This document shows positions 8,018 to 16,695 of a stretch of 41,819 nt of DNA, one piece after another. The notes under the pieces are model-generated. The model ran no database searches, was not told the DNA's origin, and was given only the letters and a program-made list of their open reading frames with translations. Source of the stretch: Desulfuromonadales bacterium (GTDB lineage Bacteria > Desulfobacterota > Desulfuromonadia > Desulfuromonadales > BM103); assembly GCA_027065695.1 (NCBI GenBank), contig JAMONP010000031.1, positions 1 through 41,819 of the forward strand. The letters are read 5' to 3'. Made by a program: the position numbers and the translations under genes. Within the stretch, counting starts at the first letter, position 1. Each line of letters starts with the position of its first letter.

Positions 8018-9463
8018 TTACTCGTCACTGGTTACCGGCAACTGCTCATCAAACCACTGTTGCAATTCTGGTTGTGACTGCCAGTTACGTAAAAACCGTT
8101 GTCTATCTACCTGAAAAAGCTTTTTGAAACGTGCAGGCGAAGAGCATTCCTGCATGGCGTCAAGATCGAGCACCCAGGGTTCGTTCTCCTGCAATATAAA
8201 ATTTGTCGCCTTACAGTCGCCGTGAACAATATTGAGTTTGCAAAACAGATCAAACAGGCTGACAAAACTTTCTGCCACCTGCTTTTTATCAGGAGCATCT
8301 ACAGTCGCATCCTGGAAAAAATCTTCAACATTCACCCCAGCAACATAATCGCACACATAATACCCTGTGGAACGTAAAGGACCAATACGTTTTTCAATCA
8401 TGGCAATTGCGCGTGGGGTCGCGATACCGGAAACTTTCAAAAGGTGAGAGTTGCCCCAGGAGATCCAGGCGCGGGTGGGCCGAAAGCAGCGACTCAGGGC
8501 ATGGCACGGGTTCTTGATATTGTAGCGCTTAATGACCCAGTCGCAGTCATCGACATGAACGCGGACTACGGTAGAACTCCTGCCAGCTTTAAGAATTGTG
8601 CCGCTGCGCATAAAGGCGTCAGGATCTTCAAGAAGACGATTCAGCATTTCCCCTTGTGCATCACGGCGGAAGATTGATATCTGTCCTGTTCTCTCTGAGC
8701 GGACGAATTCGCTGCAAGTCCGATAGCATTTTTTTATGTACTTACGGCTTCTTCTTAGACGGGTTTTCGGTAGGTCCAGTTGCAATTGAGCCAGGAGTTG
8801 TGACCCATCAATATTGCGCTGATGCGCATAGTGCAGGGACGTAGTCTCCATCAGGAAATCGAATTTTGGTGGCAATTGAGCAAAGAAAAGCGACAGGTTC
8901 CTGCTACTGGATTTGAGGTCGAGAGGTTTGCCTTGGTTTTGAGTACCGATGGCATCGCCATCAATGGCATATATCTTCTGACCTGAAACCAGGAAATTCT
9001 CCAGATGCAGATCCTCTTGTACCAGACCAGCTTCATGCAAACCAGCAACCGGTTCAACCAGTTGCTGGAGGAAATCTGCTCTCTGCTCCAAAGTTGTTAA
9101 GTTGTCCCAAACTTCCAGGGCCGTCTGTGCACAAGGCAGGAAAGCGAAAATCAAGACCGGGGTGCCAGCAAGTTCTCCAGAGACAAGTTCTCCAGAGACA
9201 AGTTCTCCAGAGAACAGAAGCTCCGGGGTGGCGACATGAGCATCTTTCAGTGCTTCGACTCCAGACCTTTCCCGAGCCCAGTGACGACGAGCACTTTTAG
9301 GGTCGAGAAACATTTTGATAACCACGCAACGCTGCTGCCAGGAGCCTTTGTATACCAGGCGTTTCTCCGGCAAGTTGCGCAACAGTTGCTCGCACTGAAT
9401 GGAGTTATCTTCTGGAGATTTAAGATGGACAAAGAAAGGCAAGGTTACGGAAGAGATTGTCAT
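8018..9463 (-). CDS. Two-domain lipopolysaccharide kinase (tandem WaaP/InaA-like domains)
   Basis: The 481-residue protein holds two kinase-like units in tandem. The first (about 35-200) has VVIKMF with Lys50, QEDLHLENF with Asp151 and Asn156 (the usual HGD His replaced by Gln), and AIDGDAI near 168-170. The second (about 285-465) has VIKRY with Lys312, a standard HGDCKATNF (414-422), and LDLDAM near 433-435. Both keep the Lys, Asp and Asn needed for a kinase. I infer phosphorylation of core sugars (heptose or Kdo), by family and neighbourhood. A triple GELVS repeat sits in the first domain at residues 86-100. It is unclear whether both units are active or one is regulatory. Confidence 0.85.
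   Translation of the reverse strand: MTISSVTLPFFVHLKSPEDNSIQCEQLLRNLPEKRLVYKGSWQQRCVVIKMFLDPKSARRHWARERSGVEALKDAHVATPELLFSGELVSGELVSGELAGTPVLIFAFLPCAQTALEVWDNLTTLEQRADFLQQLVEPVAGLHEAGLVQEDLHLENFLVSGQKIYAIDGDAIGTQNQGKPLDLKSSSRNLSLFFAQLPPKFDFLMETTSLHYAHQRNIDGSQLLAQLQLDLPKTRLRRSRKYIKKCYRTCSEFVRSERTGQISIFRRDAQGEMLNRLLEDPDAFMRSGTILKAGRSSTVVRVHVDDCDWVIKRYNIKNPCHALSRCFRPTRAWISWGNSHLLKVSGIATPRAIAMIEKRIGPLRSTGYYVCDYVAGVNVEDFFQDATVDAPDKKQVAESFVSLFDLFCKLNIVHGDCKATNFILQENEPWVLDLDAMQECSSPARFKKLFQVDRQRFLRNWQSQPELQQWFDEQLPVTSDE
9170..9213 (-). repeat. 15-bp tandem repeat (3 copies) in the two-domain kinase
   Basis: AAGTTCTCCAGAGAC starts at 9170, 9185 and 9200; the third copy differs at its last base. On the coding strand this gives the pentapeptide repeat GELVS in a loop of the first kinase domain. 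The unit is a multiple of three, so copy changes would not break the gene. Confidence 0.9.
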
Positions 9464-9543
9464 AATCGAGCTTTTTTAAGAGCAGCAAATGACACCAAGA
9501 CAACGGCCTTACACGTGACCGATCGTGACAATAGAGTGCCTCT

Positions 9544-10176
9544 CTAATGATCAGGCTTCAAGAGTAATAAAAATGAATGGGAAAAATAATTTCTCAATAA
9601 ACGCGGCCAAGTCTTAATCAGTGCAGAATCAGGCTGCACCCAATAACCACCAGCTACCTTTAAACCACAAATCCCCGCTAAGCTGCTCAAGGTCACTGGG
9701 TCAAACCAACAGATATGCTCCTCGTGAACCTGGGGACGATTGTATCTGAAGATCTTCCATACCTGTTTAAAATAAAAAGGATTAGGTGTTGTTACCAATA
9801 AAACACCATCAGTCTTCAGATGTTTTGCCATATTACGCAAAAAATCGCCTGGGTTTTCCAGATGTTCGATAATTTCGCCGGCAATAATAACATCGAAGCG
9901 TTGTTCTAAATCCATGGTCATTACATTTGCAGCTTTAACCTTAAAGCCTTGCTCTCGTAATATGGCTATGCCTTGTTCATCTATGTCTATGCCCATCGTC
10001 TCAGGGTTTATTTCGCAGACACGACGGAATAAAAGATTCGGCAACGTTTCTAATCTGTCTCCAGTTTCATGCCTTTTCCGCCGTGAATCAACAACGCCAA
10101 GATCGAGTACTTTTTTATCCTTGATCAAGGGTTCAATCACAGCCATGCGGTCTTTAATTGTAGTTTTAAGATTCAT
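9544..10176 (-). CDS. Class I SAM-dependent methyltransferase
   Basis: This is a protein of about 210 residues with a Rossmann-type methyltransferase core: VLDLGVVDS (motif I) near residues 23-31, MGIDIDEQGI (motif II), FDVIIAGEIIEHLENPGDFL (motif IV and post-motif), and DGVLLVTTPNPF. It resembles methionine biosynthesis W/UbiG-type proteins that methylate small molecules or sugars. Lying between a sulfotransferase and an LPS kinase, it probably modifies the core or a surface glycan, but the substrate is unknown. The start is uncertain: ATG 10176 is used here, and an in-frame GTG at 10185 is preceded by GAG at a better distance. The 80 bases before the next gene hold no clear signal. Confidence 0.88.
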   Translation of the reverse strand: MNLKTTIKDRMAVIEPLIKDKKVLDLGVVDSRRKRHETGDRLETLPNLLFRRVCEINPETMGIDIDEQGIAILREQGFKVKAANVMTMDLEQRFDVIIAGEIIEHLENPGDFLRNMAKHLKTDGVLLVTTPNPFYFKQVWKIFRYNRPQVHEEHICWFDPVTLSSLAGICGLKVAGGYWVQPDSALIKTWPRLLRNYFSHSFLLLLKPDH

Positions 10177-10216
10177 TGCGATCACAATATCTCATCGAAA
10201 GTAATTGGGCTACGAT

Positions 10217-11062
10217 TTATTCATAGAGACTTAGCCCATCTTTATTCATAGTGATGGCCGATCGGTTGAGAAACCTCTGAACACCTTCATGATTGGCAAC
10301 TCTATGTTGTTGATCCTGGTTTAAAAAATCTTTCCATCTGCAATCAAAATGCTTGGTCTTTTTCTGATTGACCCATTCGTATTCAGCCTTGGTCGAACCA
10401 TGGTGGGTAAAATTCCAGTAATCAGCCTGACCAGGCTCATGTTCACAATCCAGCCATTGCATAAGTTCCGCAAGAACTCGCTCTTCATGCCTGGCAAGGT
10501 CGTGATACGTGACCGTAAAAGCATCAAGCCGGTTTTGTGAAATAAAATCAGCAATCTTTAAATTCTGCCTGAGCCATTTACCGATATAGAGATCTAGCTC
10601 GTCACCCGACAGGATCATCTTGAGATTACGTAACGGAGACTTCATCAATTTTCTTCGTTCTCGCAATAAAGATAAATCTTCATCAAGAAACCAGCGCCGC
10701 ACTAAAGCTCGAGGATCACGAATCAGATGGATAAACTTTTTTTCGTATCTTTGATCCTGCAGGAACCGCTCTGCCCAGAATGTTTTTTTGGAGGTATCAA
10801 CCAGGCCCAAAATTTCAGAACCGACATTTGAGAAAATATCTTCGTAAACGTTATCCACGTTTTCAGCCGAGATACCGGAGAAGACCGGGCAATCCTCATG
10901 CCCGCCACAGATCCCGCACAAGACCCTGCTGCTATCGGTTTTATCTTTTCGCAACCACTTAATTTCACCGATATGCTGAAAACGTGAATGACTACCGACG
11001 ATCAAAGAAAGAAAGTGAGACCCCGAATAGTTGGATGACATGACATAAACTATTTTTTTCAC
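10217..11062 (-). CDS. Sulfotransferase family protein
   Basis: PAPS-dependent sulfotransferase signature: SNYSGSHFLSLIVGSHS at residues 10-26 is the 5'-phosphosulfate loop, and HLIRDPRALVRRW (112-124) is the 3'-phosphate-binding motif. A CGICGGHEDC cluster (49-58) adds a possible metal or structural site. There are 281 residues. The start is GTG 11062 with AAAGG about 7 bases upstream, and the previous kinase stops 1 base earlier, so the two are coupled. By family it transfers sulfate to a sugar or lipid hydroxyl. Among LPS core genes the likely acceptor is a core sugar or surface glycan (inference). Sulfated LPS would be uncommon. PAPS-making genes are not in the window. Confidence 0.85.
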   Translation of the reverse strand: MKKIVYVMSSNYSGSHFLSLIVGSHSRFQHIGEIKWLRKDKTDSSRVLCGICGGHEDCPVFSGISAENVDNVYEDIFSNVGSEILGLVDTSKKTFWAERFLQDQRYEKKFIHLIRDPRALVRRWFLDEDLSLLRERRKLMKSPLRNLKMILSGDELDLYIGKWLRQNLKIADFISQNRLDAFTVTYHDLARHEERVLAELMQWLDCEHEPGQADYWNFTHHGSTKAEYEWVNQKKTKHFDCRWKDFLNQDQQHRVANHEGVQRFLNRSAITMNKDGLSLYE

Positions 11063-11063
11063 G

Positions 11064-11738
11064 CTAGACCTTTCCTCCCTCGTCCATCAACTCCTGCATC
11101 CCTGTCAAAAAATCTTTTTTATATAATTCCGGCAACTCACTATTTCTGAAATAGATGTCCATAAACCTCTCCACCCCAAAACTCTTTATCGACTCCTGGT
11201 CGATATGATACCTGAGGAGATGCCGAAAGTTTCTCAACCGTATATTTTTTGAAAGGCTTTTTGAATAAATTTTCATATCAGCAATATCAATCAGCCCCAG
11301 AGTGGCCAAAGCATCAGAGATAATCACATTGTTTAAATGAATTGATCGAAAGTAAACCCCACGATTGTGTAGTTCTGCGTAAAAAACGACGAACAGCGCC
11401 ATGACGCTGTCAATCTTATCCTGGTTAACCAGAACATCTCTCAGAGTCTGCCCCGGCAGAGGATTGTAAAAAACCATGCTTCTCTTTACCGCACTGCAAT
11501 AGTAAACATCCTCTACTTCAACGGTATCAAACCCGAGCTTTTTTAAAGCTCTTGCATGGTCGACAAAACGAGAGGCGTAGGATTTTAATCGAGCCGAAGA
11601 TAAAAGTCTTTTTTGACGAAAAAATTTGACTATGCGGCCATCAGAAATCTTGATGACCTTTATGCCACGGCGATCCTGCTCAAGAACGACAGACTTTGCG
11701 ATCAGTTGTTCATATTCATTCAAGCTGAAAGGTTTCAA
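11064..11738 (-). CDS. InaA/WaaP-like lipopolysaccharide kinase family protein
   Basis: A small kinase-fold protein of 224 residues. IVKFF (Lys38) gives the ATP-binding Lys. YFRSIHLNNVII (129-140) is the catalytic-loop equivalent, with the HRD triad changed to FRS, a form I recall from the InaA-type branch. LGLIDIADMKI (148-158) holds the metal-binding Asp residues. The start appears to be TTG 11738, with GGAG about 10 bases upstream; no in-frame ATG lies near. It sits between gmhA and the sulfotransferase, so a role in phosphorylating the LPS core is likely. The altered catalytic loop makes activity less certain than for the WaaP neighbour. Confidence 0.82.
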   Translation of the reverse strand: MKPFSLNEYEQLIAKSVVLEQDRRGIKVIKISDGRIVKFFRQKRLLSSARLKSYASRFVDHARALKKLGFDTVEVEDVYYCSAVKRSMVFYNPLPGQTLRDVLVNQDKIDSVMALFVVFYAELHNRGVYFRSIHLNNVIISDALATLGLIDIADMKIYSKSLSKNIRLRNFRHLLRYHIDQESIKSFGVERFMDIYFRNSELPELYKKDFLTGMQELMDEGGKV

Positions 11739-11772
11739 GAATAGCTATCTCCACTTTGACGACAACAAGAAC

Positions 11773-12357
11773 CTATTCGTTAATCGTAGCGAAAAGGCCT
11801 TTTTCAACCAGGTCGCAAAGAATATGAATAATAATCAGATGAGCTTCCTGAATCCTTGGTGTTTCAACACTTGGGACAGTCAGGTTGAGATCAACCATAG
11901 GGCCGATTTCACCACCACTACGACCAAGCAATCCAACCGTTTTGGCACCAATATTTTTGCCAGACTCAATGGCCCGCTTGATGTTAAGAGAGTTGCCACT
12001 GGTTGAGATGCCGATCAGGATATCACCAGGGTTCGCAAGCGCTTCGACCTGCCTTTTAAAGATTTCGTCGAAACCGTAATCGTTGCCGACGGCAGTCAGA
12101 ATCGACGTATCGGTTGTCAAGGCAATCGCCGGGAGAGCTTTCCGCTCCAGAAGAAAACGGCCCACCATCTCTGCAGCAAAGTGCTGGGCATCGGCAGCGG
12201 AGCCACCGTTACCCATGATCAGAAGTTTACAACCATCCTGCAGTGCATCAATCAACATCCGGGCACAATCGCTGATCGGCTCAGCGAGTTTTTCCCCAAC
12301 CAGGTTGACAACATCTACATGTGCTTTCAACTGGCGGTTTATTTCGTCAACCATCAT
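11773..12357 (-). CDS. gmhA: Phosphoheptose (sedoheptulose-7-phosphate) isomerase
   Basis: GmhA turns sedoheptulose-7-phosphate into D-glycero-D-manno-heptose-7-phosphate, the entry step of LPS heptose synthesis. The protein is a 194-residue single SIS domain, the normal size. [20 protein letters not shown] (about 49-68) and ISTSGNS (about 116-122) bind the sugar phosphate, and the late [16 protein letters not shown] helix carries family active-site Glu and His. ATG 12357 has AAGGA 6 bases upstream. An ATG at 12354 is also possible. It feeds HldE and GmhB further along the run. Confidence 0.97.
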   Translation of the reverse strand: MMVDEINRQLKAHVDVVNLVGEKLAEPISDCARMLIDALQDGCKLLIMGNGGSAADAQHFAAEMVGRFLLERKALPAIALTTDTSILTAVGNDYGFDEIFKRQVEALANPGDILIGISTSGNSLNIKRAIESGKNIGAKTVGLLGRSGGEIGPMVDLNLTVPSVETPRIQEAHLIIIHILCDLVEKGLFATINE

Positions 12358-12394
12358 GACTTCCTTTCATCCGAATAGGCAACAGCATCCAGCA

Positions 12395-13198
12395 TCAGCC
12401 ATAATGCCTCTGGAATTTTCTGTAAAGTTTGACTGCCTTGCGATCTATTTTACCCCAAAACCCGGGAATATTTTCAACAACCTGCCTGACGGATCTGTTT
12501 TCATAACGACAAATAAAGCGCAAACGGTCTCTCATTGTCAACCCGGCGTCCATGCTCGAGAAATGAAGCCCGGCCAGATCTTTTAACAACCAGCGAACGG
12601 GGATGCGGGAACGCACCTGGGTACGATGTAGATCAATAACATGTAATGGTGGATCAGCAGCTACCTTTCCCATTACCAACCAGTTAATAGGCAACAGAAA
12701 ATGACATATATAGAAATCCCTGTGATTCACTCCATTCCGGTGCATAGCTCGAGCAATTTCTGCAACCTTATTTATGATTGCACGCTTCATTACCGGGGTA
12801 GGAGTCGGCAGTTTACTGTCCATAACCAGTTCTTCAAGGCTGGCAGCATTCCCAATCTCTTCCGTAATAATAAATGATTGCAACTTCGCCGGGTTGCTGC
12901 CACGGAGACCATAACCGGCAATGGTCATTGTCTGGACACCTATCCTTTCCAGAGCCAGTATTGCCTTGTACTCGTCTTTCGCACTCAATACCGGGACCTT
13001 GAAATTCAGCAAGGTACTCAGGATTTCTCGCCAACCAACTCCAGGGTGGATTTTAAGAAAATAGCCCTTCCCTGCGTGCTCAAACCGTAAGGTTTTGCGT
13101 CCCTTAAAGTCACGATAGATTTTGCCGTCCATGGCAAGGACCTGTTCAAAAGCTTCTTCCCCGAAAAATTTATCCTGTAGAGCTTGGCATAGAGTCAT
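12395..13198 (-). CDS. waaP: Lipopolysaccharide core heptose(I) kinase
   Basis: WaaP/RfaP phosphorylates heptose I of the inner core in enteric bacteria. This 267-residue protein shows the family's pattern: GYFLKIHPG with Lys49, AKDEYKA with Glu76, GVNHRDFYICHFLL (157-169) with the catalytic Asp161, and VIDLHRTQVR (188-197) with the metal-binding Asp, then RWLLKDLAGLHFSS. The real start is ATG 13198, overlapping the waaG stop as TGATG; a TTG one codon earlier is unlikely. The waaG-waaP order is as in enteric core clusters. Of the kinase genes here this is the most confidently named. Confidence 0.93.
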   Translation of the reverse strand: MTLCQALQDKFFGEEAFEQVLAMDGKIYRDFKGRKTLRFEHAGKGYFLKIHPGVGWREILSTLLNFKVPVLSAKDEYKAILALERIGVQTMTIAGYGLRGSNPAKLQSFIITEEIGNAASLEELVMDSKLPTPTPVMKRAIINKVAEIARAMHRNGVNHRDFYICHFLLPINWLVMGKVAADPPLHVIDLHRTQVRSRIPVRWLLKDLAGLHFSSMDAGLTMRDRLRFICRYENRSVRQVVENIPGFWGKIDRKAVKLYRKFQRHYG

Positions 13199-14331
13199 CA
13201 AGACCGCCCCCTCCTGCCAGCAACTGCTTCGATGATATCGACAGCCTTGTCATGGAGCCCTGTGACATCGACACGAGCAGTATACTGAACGCCATTTTCG
13301 CCCAGCTTGCGTAAATCTTGGCTGGAGAGTGCTTCCTTAAGAGTCTCGTTCAATGTTTCCTGTTCAAAAGGCGTCGGCACCAGGCACCCAGCCTCTGCAT
13401 CCCGGACATGAAAAGCATAGCCACAATTTTCCGTCACCAGAACAGGAAGGCCTGCAGCCATCGCTTCGATTAGCACCGTCCCGGTATTTTCGGTCCGTGC
13501 CGTGTGAATCAAGAGGTCTGCTGCCAACAAAAATTTCGGTACATCATCTCGACCGCCAAGAAAGTCAACCTGATCGGCAAGACCCATTTTTTTTGAAAAA
13601 CTGGAAAAAGTGTCAACCTTGCCTCTGCCAATGACGAACATGCGGACCTGGCTGCGTAGACCTTCAGGTAAATTAGCCACTGCGCGGATGGCACGATCCA
13701 CCCCTTTGGTATCAAATGCCGAACCTACCATCAGCAACATGATATGTTCTTCGCAGAGACCGAGCTCAGCTCTGACCTCAGACCGAATGGCCACGGCATT
13801 GGCAGGTCGGAAACGATCCCTTGAAATTCCAGGTGGAAGCAGATGCAACCTTTCTTCAGGTGTACCGTAACAGTCGATGAACTTACGCTGTTCCTGTGGC
13901 GATATCGACAGAATCTCAGTTTTTGATTGCGGTGAGAAGATGGCCTTTTCAAAGCCGACATAGGTTTTGTAGCGCCCCATCAACCTAGGAGCTAGAGCTC
14001 GTAAACCCTTCATTCTGGCCTGGTAACAGGAATCTGCAGCATAGTAGAGATCGAGCCCTGGCATTCTATTAAATCCAACCACCGCATCGTAGTTCATTCC
14101 AGGCAACAGTTTCACGACTGTCTGAGTGTACTTCAAGCAACGCCCATGATTCGAAAGGGCAGAGTGAGGCAGGAGTTGCACGTCCAGGCCTTGCGGTTGA
14201 TCACCCTGCCAGGCCATGGTTAAAACGCGCACACTATGTCCCCTGTCTATAGCCTTGCTCGCAATCTTTATAAAATCACGCTGCAAGCCACCGAAAGGGA
14301 AATATGCATAAAGACAAAAAATAAGATTCAT
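13198..14331 (-). CDS. waaG: LPS core glycosyltransferase, GT4 family
   Basis: WaaG/RfaG adds the first outer-core glucose to heptose II in E. coli. This 377-residue GT-B protein has the N-terminal FPFGGLQRDF motif typical of WaaG, YAADSCYQARMKGLR near residue 115, and the C-terminal ENTGTVLIEAMAAGLPVLVT with the EX7E nucleotide-sugar site. The start overlaps the lpxK stop (TAATG, 14329-14333) and the stop overlaps waaP. The sugar donor in this organism cannot be told from sequence. No heptosyltransferases (waaC/waaF) are in the window, so the acceptor is made by genes elsewhere. Confidence 0.9.
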   Translation of the reverse strand: MNLIFCLYAYFPFGGLQRDFIKIASKAIDRGHSVRVLTMAWQGDQPQGLDVQLLPHSALSNHGRCLKYTQTVVKLLPGMNYDAVVGFNRMPGLDLYYAADSCYQARMKGLRALAPRLMGRYKTYVGFEKAIFSPQSKTEILSISPQEQRKFIDCYGTPEERLHLLPPGISRDRFRPANAVAIRSEVRAELGLCEEHIMLLMVGSAFDTKGVDRAIRAVANLPEGLRSQVRMFVIGRGKVDTFSSFSKKMGLADQVDFLGGRDDVPKFLLAADLLIHTARTENTGTVLIEAMAAGLPVLVTENCGYAFHVRDAEAGCLVPTPFEQETLNETLKEALSSQDLRKLGENGVQYTARVDVTGLHDKAVDIIEAVAGRRGRS

Positions 14332-15386
14332 TAATTTGCAATCAGTCCCTGTAACAGATGATCGAGTTGCGCAGTATCTGCAAATTCCAGGTCAACCCCA
14401 ACCTGATAGCAGGGCACCAGGAATTCAGCCTTAGCAAGCTTTACGGCATCCTTTTCCGTAGTAACCAGGGCATCACATCCTCGACTCACCTGGAACAAAC
14501 GTTCCAGCGATTCAGTATTATACACTTGATGATCCATAAAAGAGATTTCATCAGACAGGGTAAGGTTTCGAGTCTTCAGTGCAGCAAAAAAAGCATCAGG
14601 ACGAGCGATCCCGGCAAAGGCAACACACTTTTTACCTGCCAGTTCATCCCAACTGACAACATCTCCGGCAAGGGAGGTAAGGGTTTGTGACATAATATGC
14701 CGACTATGTATGGTCGGCTTAGATACCTTTGGGACACTGCTATCACCGGGCTGGACGCGGGTCATAACCAGCAGGTGACAACGCTGTAAAGCCGATTGCG
14801 GTTCACGCAGTTGACCGGCAGGGACAATGTGGCCGTTGCCAAAAGTTTTTTGGCTGTCCAGGAGAACGATGTCCAGGTCTCTGTGTACAGCACGATGCTG
14901 GAAGCCATCGTCGAGAATGATCAGCCTGGCACCTGCCTTCTCAGCAGCTTTGACCCCAAGTCTTCTGCGCCTCGCAACAAAAACCGGCACTGTGGGATTT
15001 CTCCTGGCCAAGAGAAAGGGTTCGTCACCACATTCTGCGGGTGTCATTGCGACCTTACTTCCCTGCGTTACCCTGGCAACTGCAACCGAATAATTTCCGC
15101 CATAGCCACGACTGACAATGGCTGACGGTATATTGTGTTGCACCATCCATTTAGCCAGAAAATCTGCCATCGGGGTTTTCCCGGTACCACCAACTGACAG
15201 GTTACCAACAGAAATAACCGGCACTGAAGCATGATATGTTTTCTTCAATCCCAGTGAAAATGCGAGCATGCGTAGGCGTACGACCAGCCCGTACAAACAA
15301 CTAAGGGGCCAAAGCCCCACGAAAACAACCCAGCCCAAAAAATTTTCAGGCCCATTTTTAACAAGTCTCAGGTAAAAATTGCGCAT
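14331..15386 (-). CDS. lpxK: Tetraacyldisaccharide 4'-kinase
   Basis: LpxK phosphorylates the 4' position of the lipid A disaccharide at the inner membrane, giving lipid IVA. Its 351 residues match the family. An N-terminal hydrophobic helix (about 14-45) serves as membrane anchor. The P-loop VGNLSVGGTGKTPMADFLA is near residues 60-78, SRGYGG near 92, and LDDGFQHRAVHRDLDIVLLD near 156-175 contains the conserved DDGxQH catalytic stretch. ATG 15386 lies 13 bases after the waaA stop. It works just before WaaA. Confidence 0.96.
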   Translation of the reverse strand: MRNFYLRLVKNGPENFLGWVVFVGLWPLSCLYGLVVRLRMLAFSLGLKKTYHASVPVISVGNLSVGGTGKTPMADFLAKWMVQHNIPSAIVSRGYGGNYSVAVARVTQGSKVAMTPAECGDEPFLLARRNPTVPVFVARRRRLGVKAAEKAGARLIILDDGFQHRAVHRDLDIVLLDSQKTFGNGHIVPAGQLREPQSALQRCHLLVMTRVQPGDSSVPKVSKPTIHSRHIMSQTLTSLAGDVVSWDELAGKKCVAFAGIARPDAFFAALKTRNLTLSDEISFMDHQVYNTESLERLFQVSRGCDALVTTEKDAVKLAKAEFLVPCYQVGVDLEFADTAQLDHLLQGLIAN

Positions 15387-15399
15387 AGTTTAGTGACCA

Positions 15400-16695
15400 T
15401 CAATCAGCGATATGTCGGGATAGCACAGCCAACGTTCGTTCCGTAGCCCCCTGATTTTCCTGCAGTAGATATCTGCCGTTGTCACCAATACGTTCAGCTT
15501 CGGCTGGATTCTCTAACAGTAATTTCATCTGTCGATGCAAATCTGTGGAATCCTTCACTTGCAGTCCACCGTGAGCAGCACGTAAGAGCCTGGCAATTTC
15601 CTTGAAATTCTGCATATAAGGACCAAATAAAACCGGCTTTTTCATCAAAGCTGCTTCCAGTACATTATGGCCGCCGACCGGCACCAGACTGCCACCGACG
15701 AAAACCAGATCTGACAGGGCATAAAGCTGCAACATCTCACCAAGTGTATCGACAACCATAACCTCACCAGGTTGAAGAGCCCCACTCATTGTCCCCAGGG
15801 TACTACGCAATGTGACAACAACCCCCAATCTGGTGAGTTCTTCACAGACTTGACGACATCTTTCTGGATGTCGTGGGACCAGCACCAGGAAGAGATCGGG
15901 ACAAGTTTTACGTAGCTTCCGGTAAACATCAACCAGCTGTGTCTCTTCACCATCGTGAGTACTTCCGGCCACCCAGACACAACTGTTTGTCGGTAGCTTG
16001 AGGTCACTTTTCAATAATTCAAGATCGGCTGAATCTAACCGCGGAGGCTGCATGTCAAATTTGAGGTTGCCGGTCACTTGAACGCGACCAGAAGCTGCGC
16101 CAAGATGACGGATGCGTCTTGAATCCTGTTCCGATTGCATACAAAAATCTGCAATACTATCCAATATCGGCTCGAACAATTTGCCAGCCCGGCGATAACG
16201 GGGAAAAGATCGGTCGGAAATTCGACCGTTCACCAGAACCAGTGGAATGTTTTGACATTTAGCCTCAAGCACAAAATTTGGCCAGATCTCAGTTTCAACT
16301 AAAATAATGATATTCGGCTGGATGAGATTGAAAGCTCTACGTACAACCCAGCGCAAATCAAATGGAAAAAAAATGTAGTAATCAATTTCAGAAACATCTG
16401 CTGCTATTGCCCGCCCAGTTTCTGTAACATTGGACAATATCAGGATCGCGTTGGGGTATCTCTTGCGAAGGGCTTTAAGCAGTGGAATTGCGGCACGGGT
16501 TTCACCAACTGAGACCGCATGCACCCAAACGACCTTGCGCCCTTGTAATAGATGGCGAAAATCTTGCACATAAATGCCCAGACGCTCCCGAATACCATGT
16601 CTTGCTTTACCGTAGCGCAAACCACGATAGAGATAATAGGGCACCAGAAACAGGGCAGAGATGTAAAGTATCAGTTCATACAGCAGATAAATCAT
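15400..16695 (-). CDS. waaA: 3-deoxy-D-manno-octulosonic acid (Kdo) transferase
   Basis: WaaA/KdtA attaches Kdo to lipid IVA, the first core step. The 431-residue GT30 protein begins with a membrane helix (ILYISALFLVPYYLY), then VWVHAVSVGETRAAIPLLKAL near residues 56-75 and LVETEIWPNF near 131. The C-terminal half has VAGSTHDGEE and FVGGSLVPVGGHNVLEAAL for CMP-Kdo binding. Whether it adds one or two Kdo units cannot be read from sequence. Its start lies 20 bases inside the end of the DUF374 gene. Confidence 0.96.
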   Translation of the reverse strand: MIYLLYELILYISALFLVPYYLYRGLRYGKARHGIRERLGIYVQDFRHLLQGRKVVWVHAVSVGETRAAIPLLKALRKRYPNAILILSNVTETGRAIAADVSEIDYYIFFPFDLRWVVRRAFNLIQPNIIILVETEIWPNFVLEAKCQNIPLVLVNGRISDRSFPRYRRAGKLFEPILDSIADFCMQSEQDSRRIRHLGAASGRVQVTGNLKFDMQPPRLDSADLELLKSDLKLPTNSCVWVAGSTHDGEETQLVDVYRKLRKTCPDLFLVLVPRHPERCRQVCEELTRLGVVVTLRSTLGTMSGALQPGEVMVVDTLGEMLQLYALSDLVFVGGSLVPVGGHNVLEAALMKKPVLFGPYMQNFKEIARLLRAAHGGLQVKDSTDLHRQMKLLLENPAEAERIGDNGRYLLQENQGATERTLAVLSRHIAD

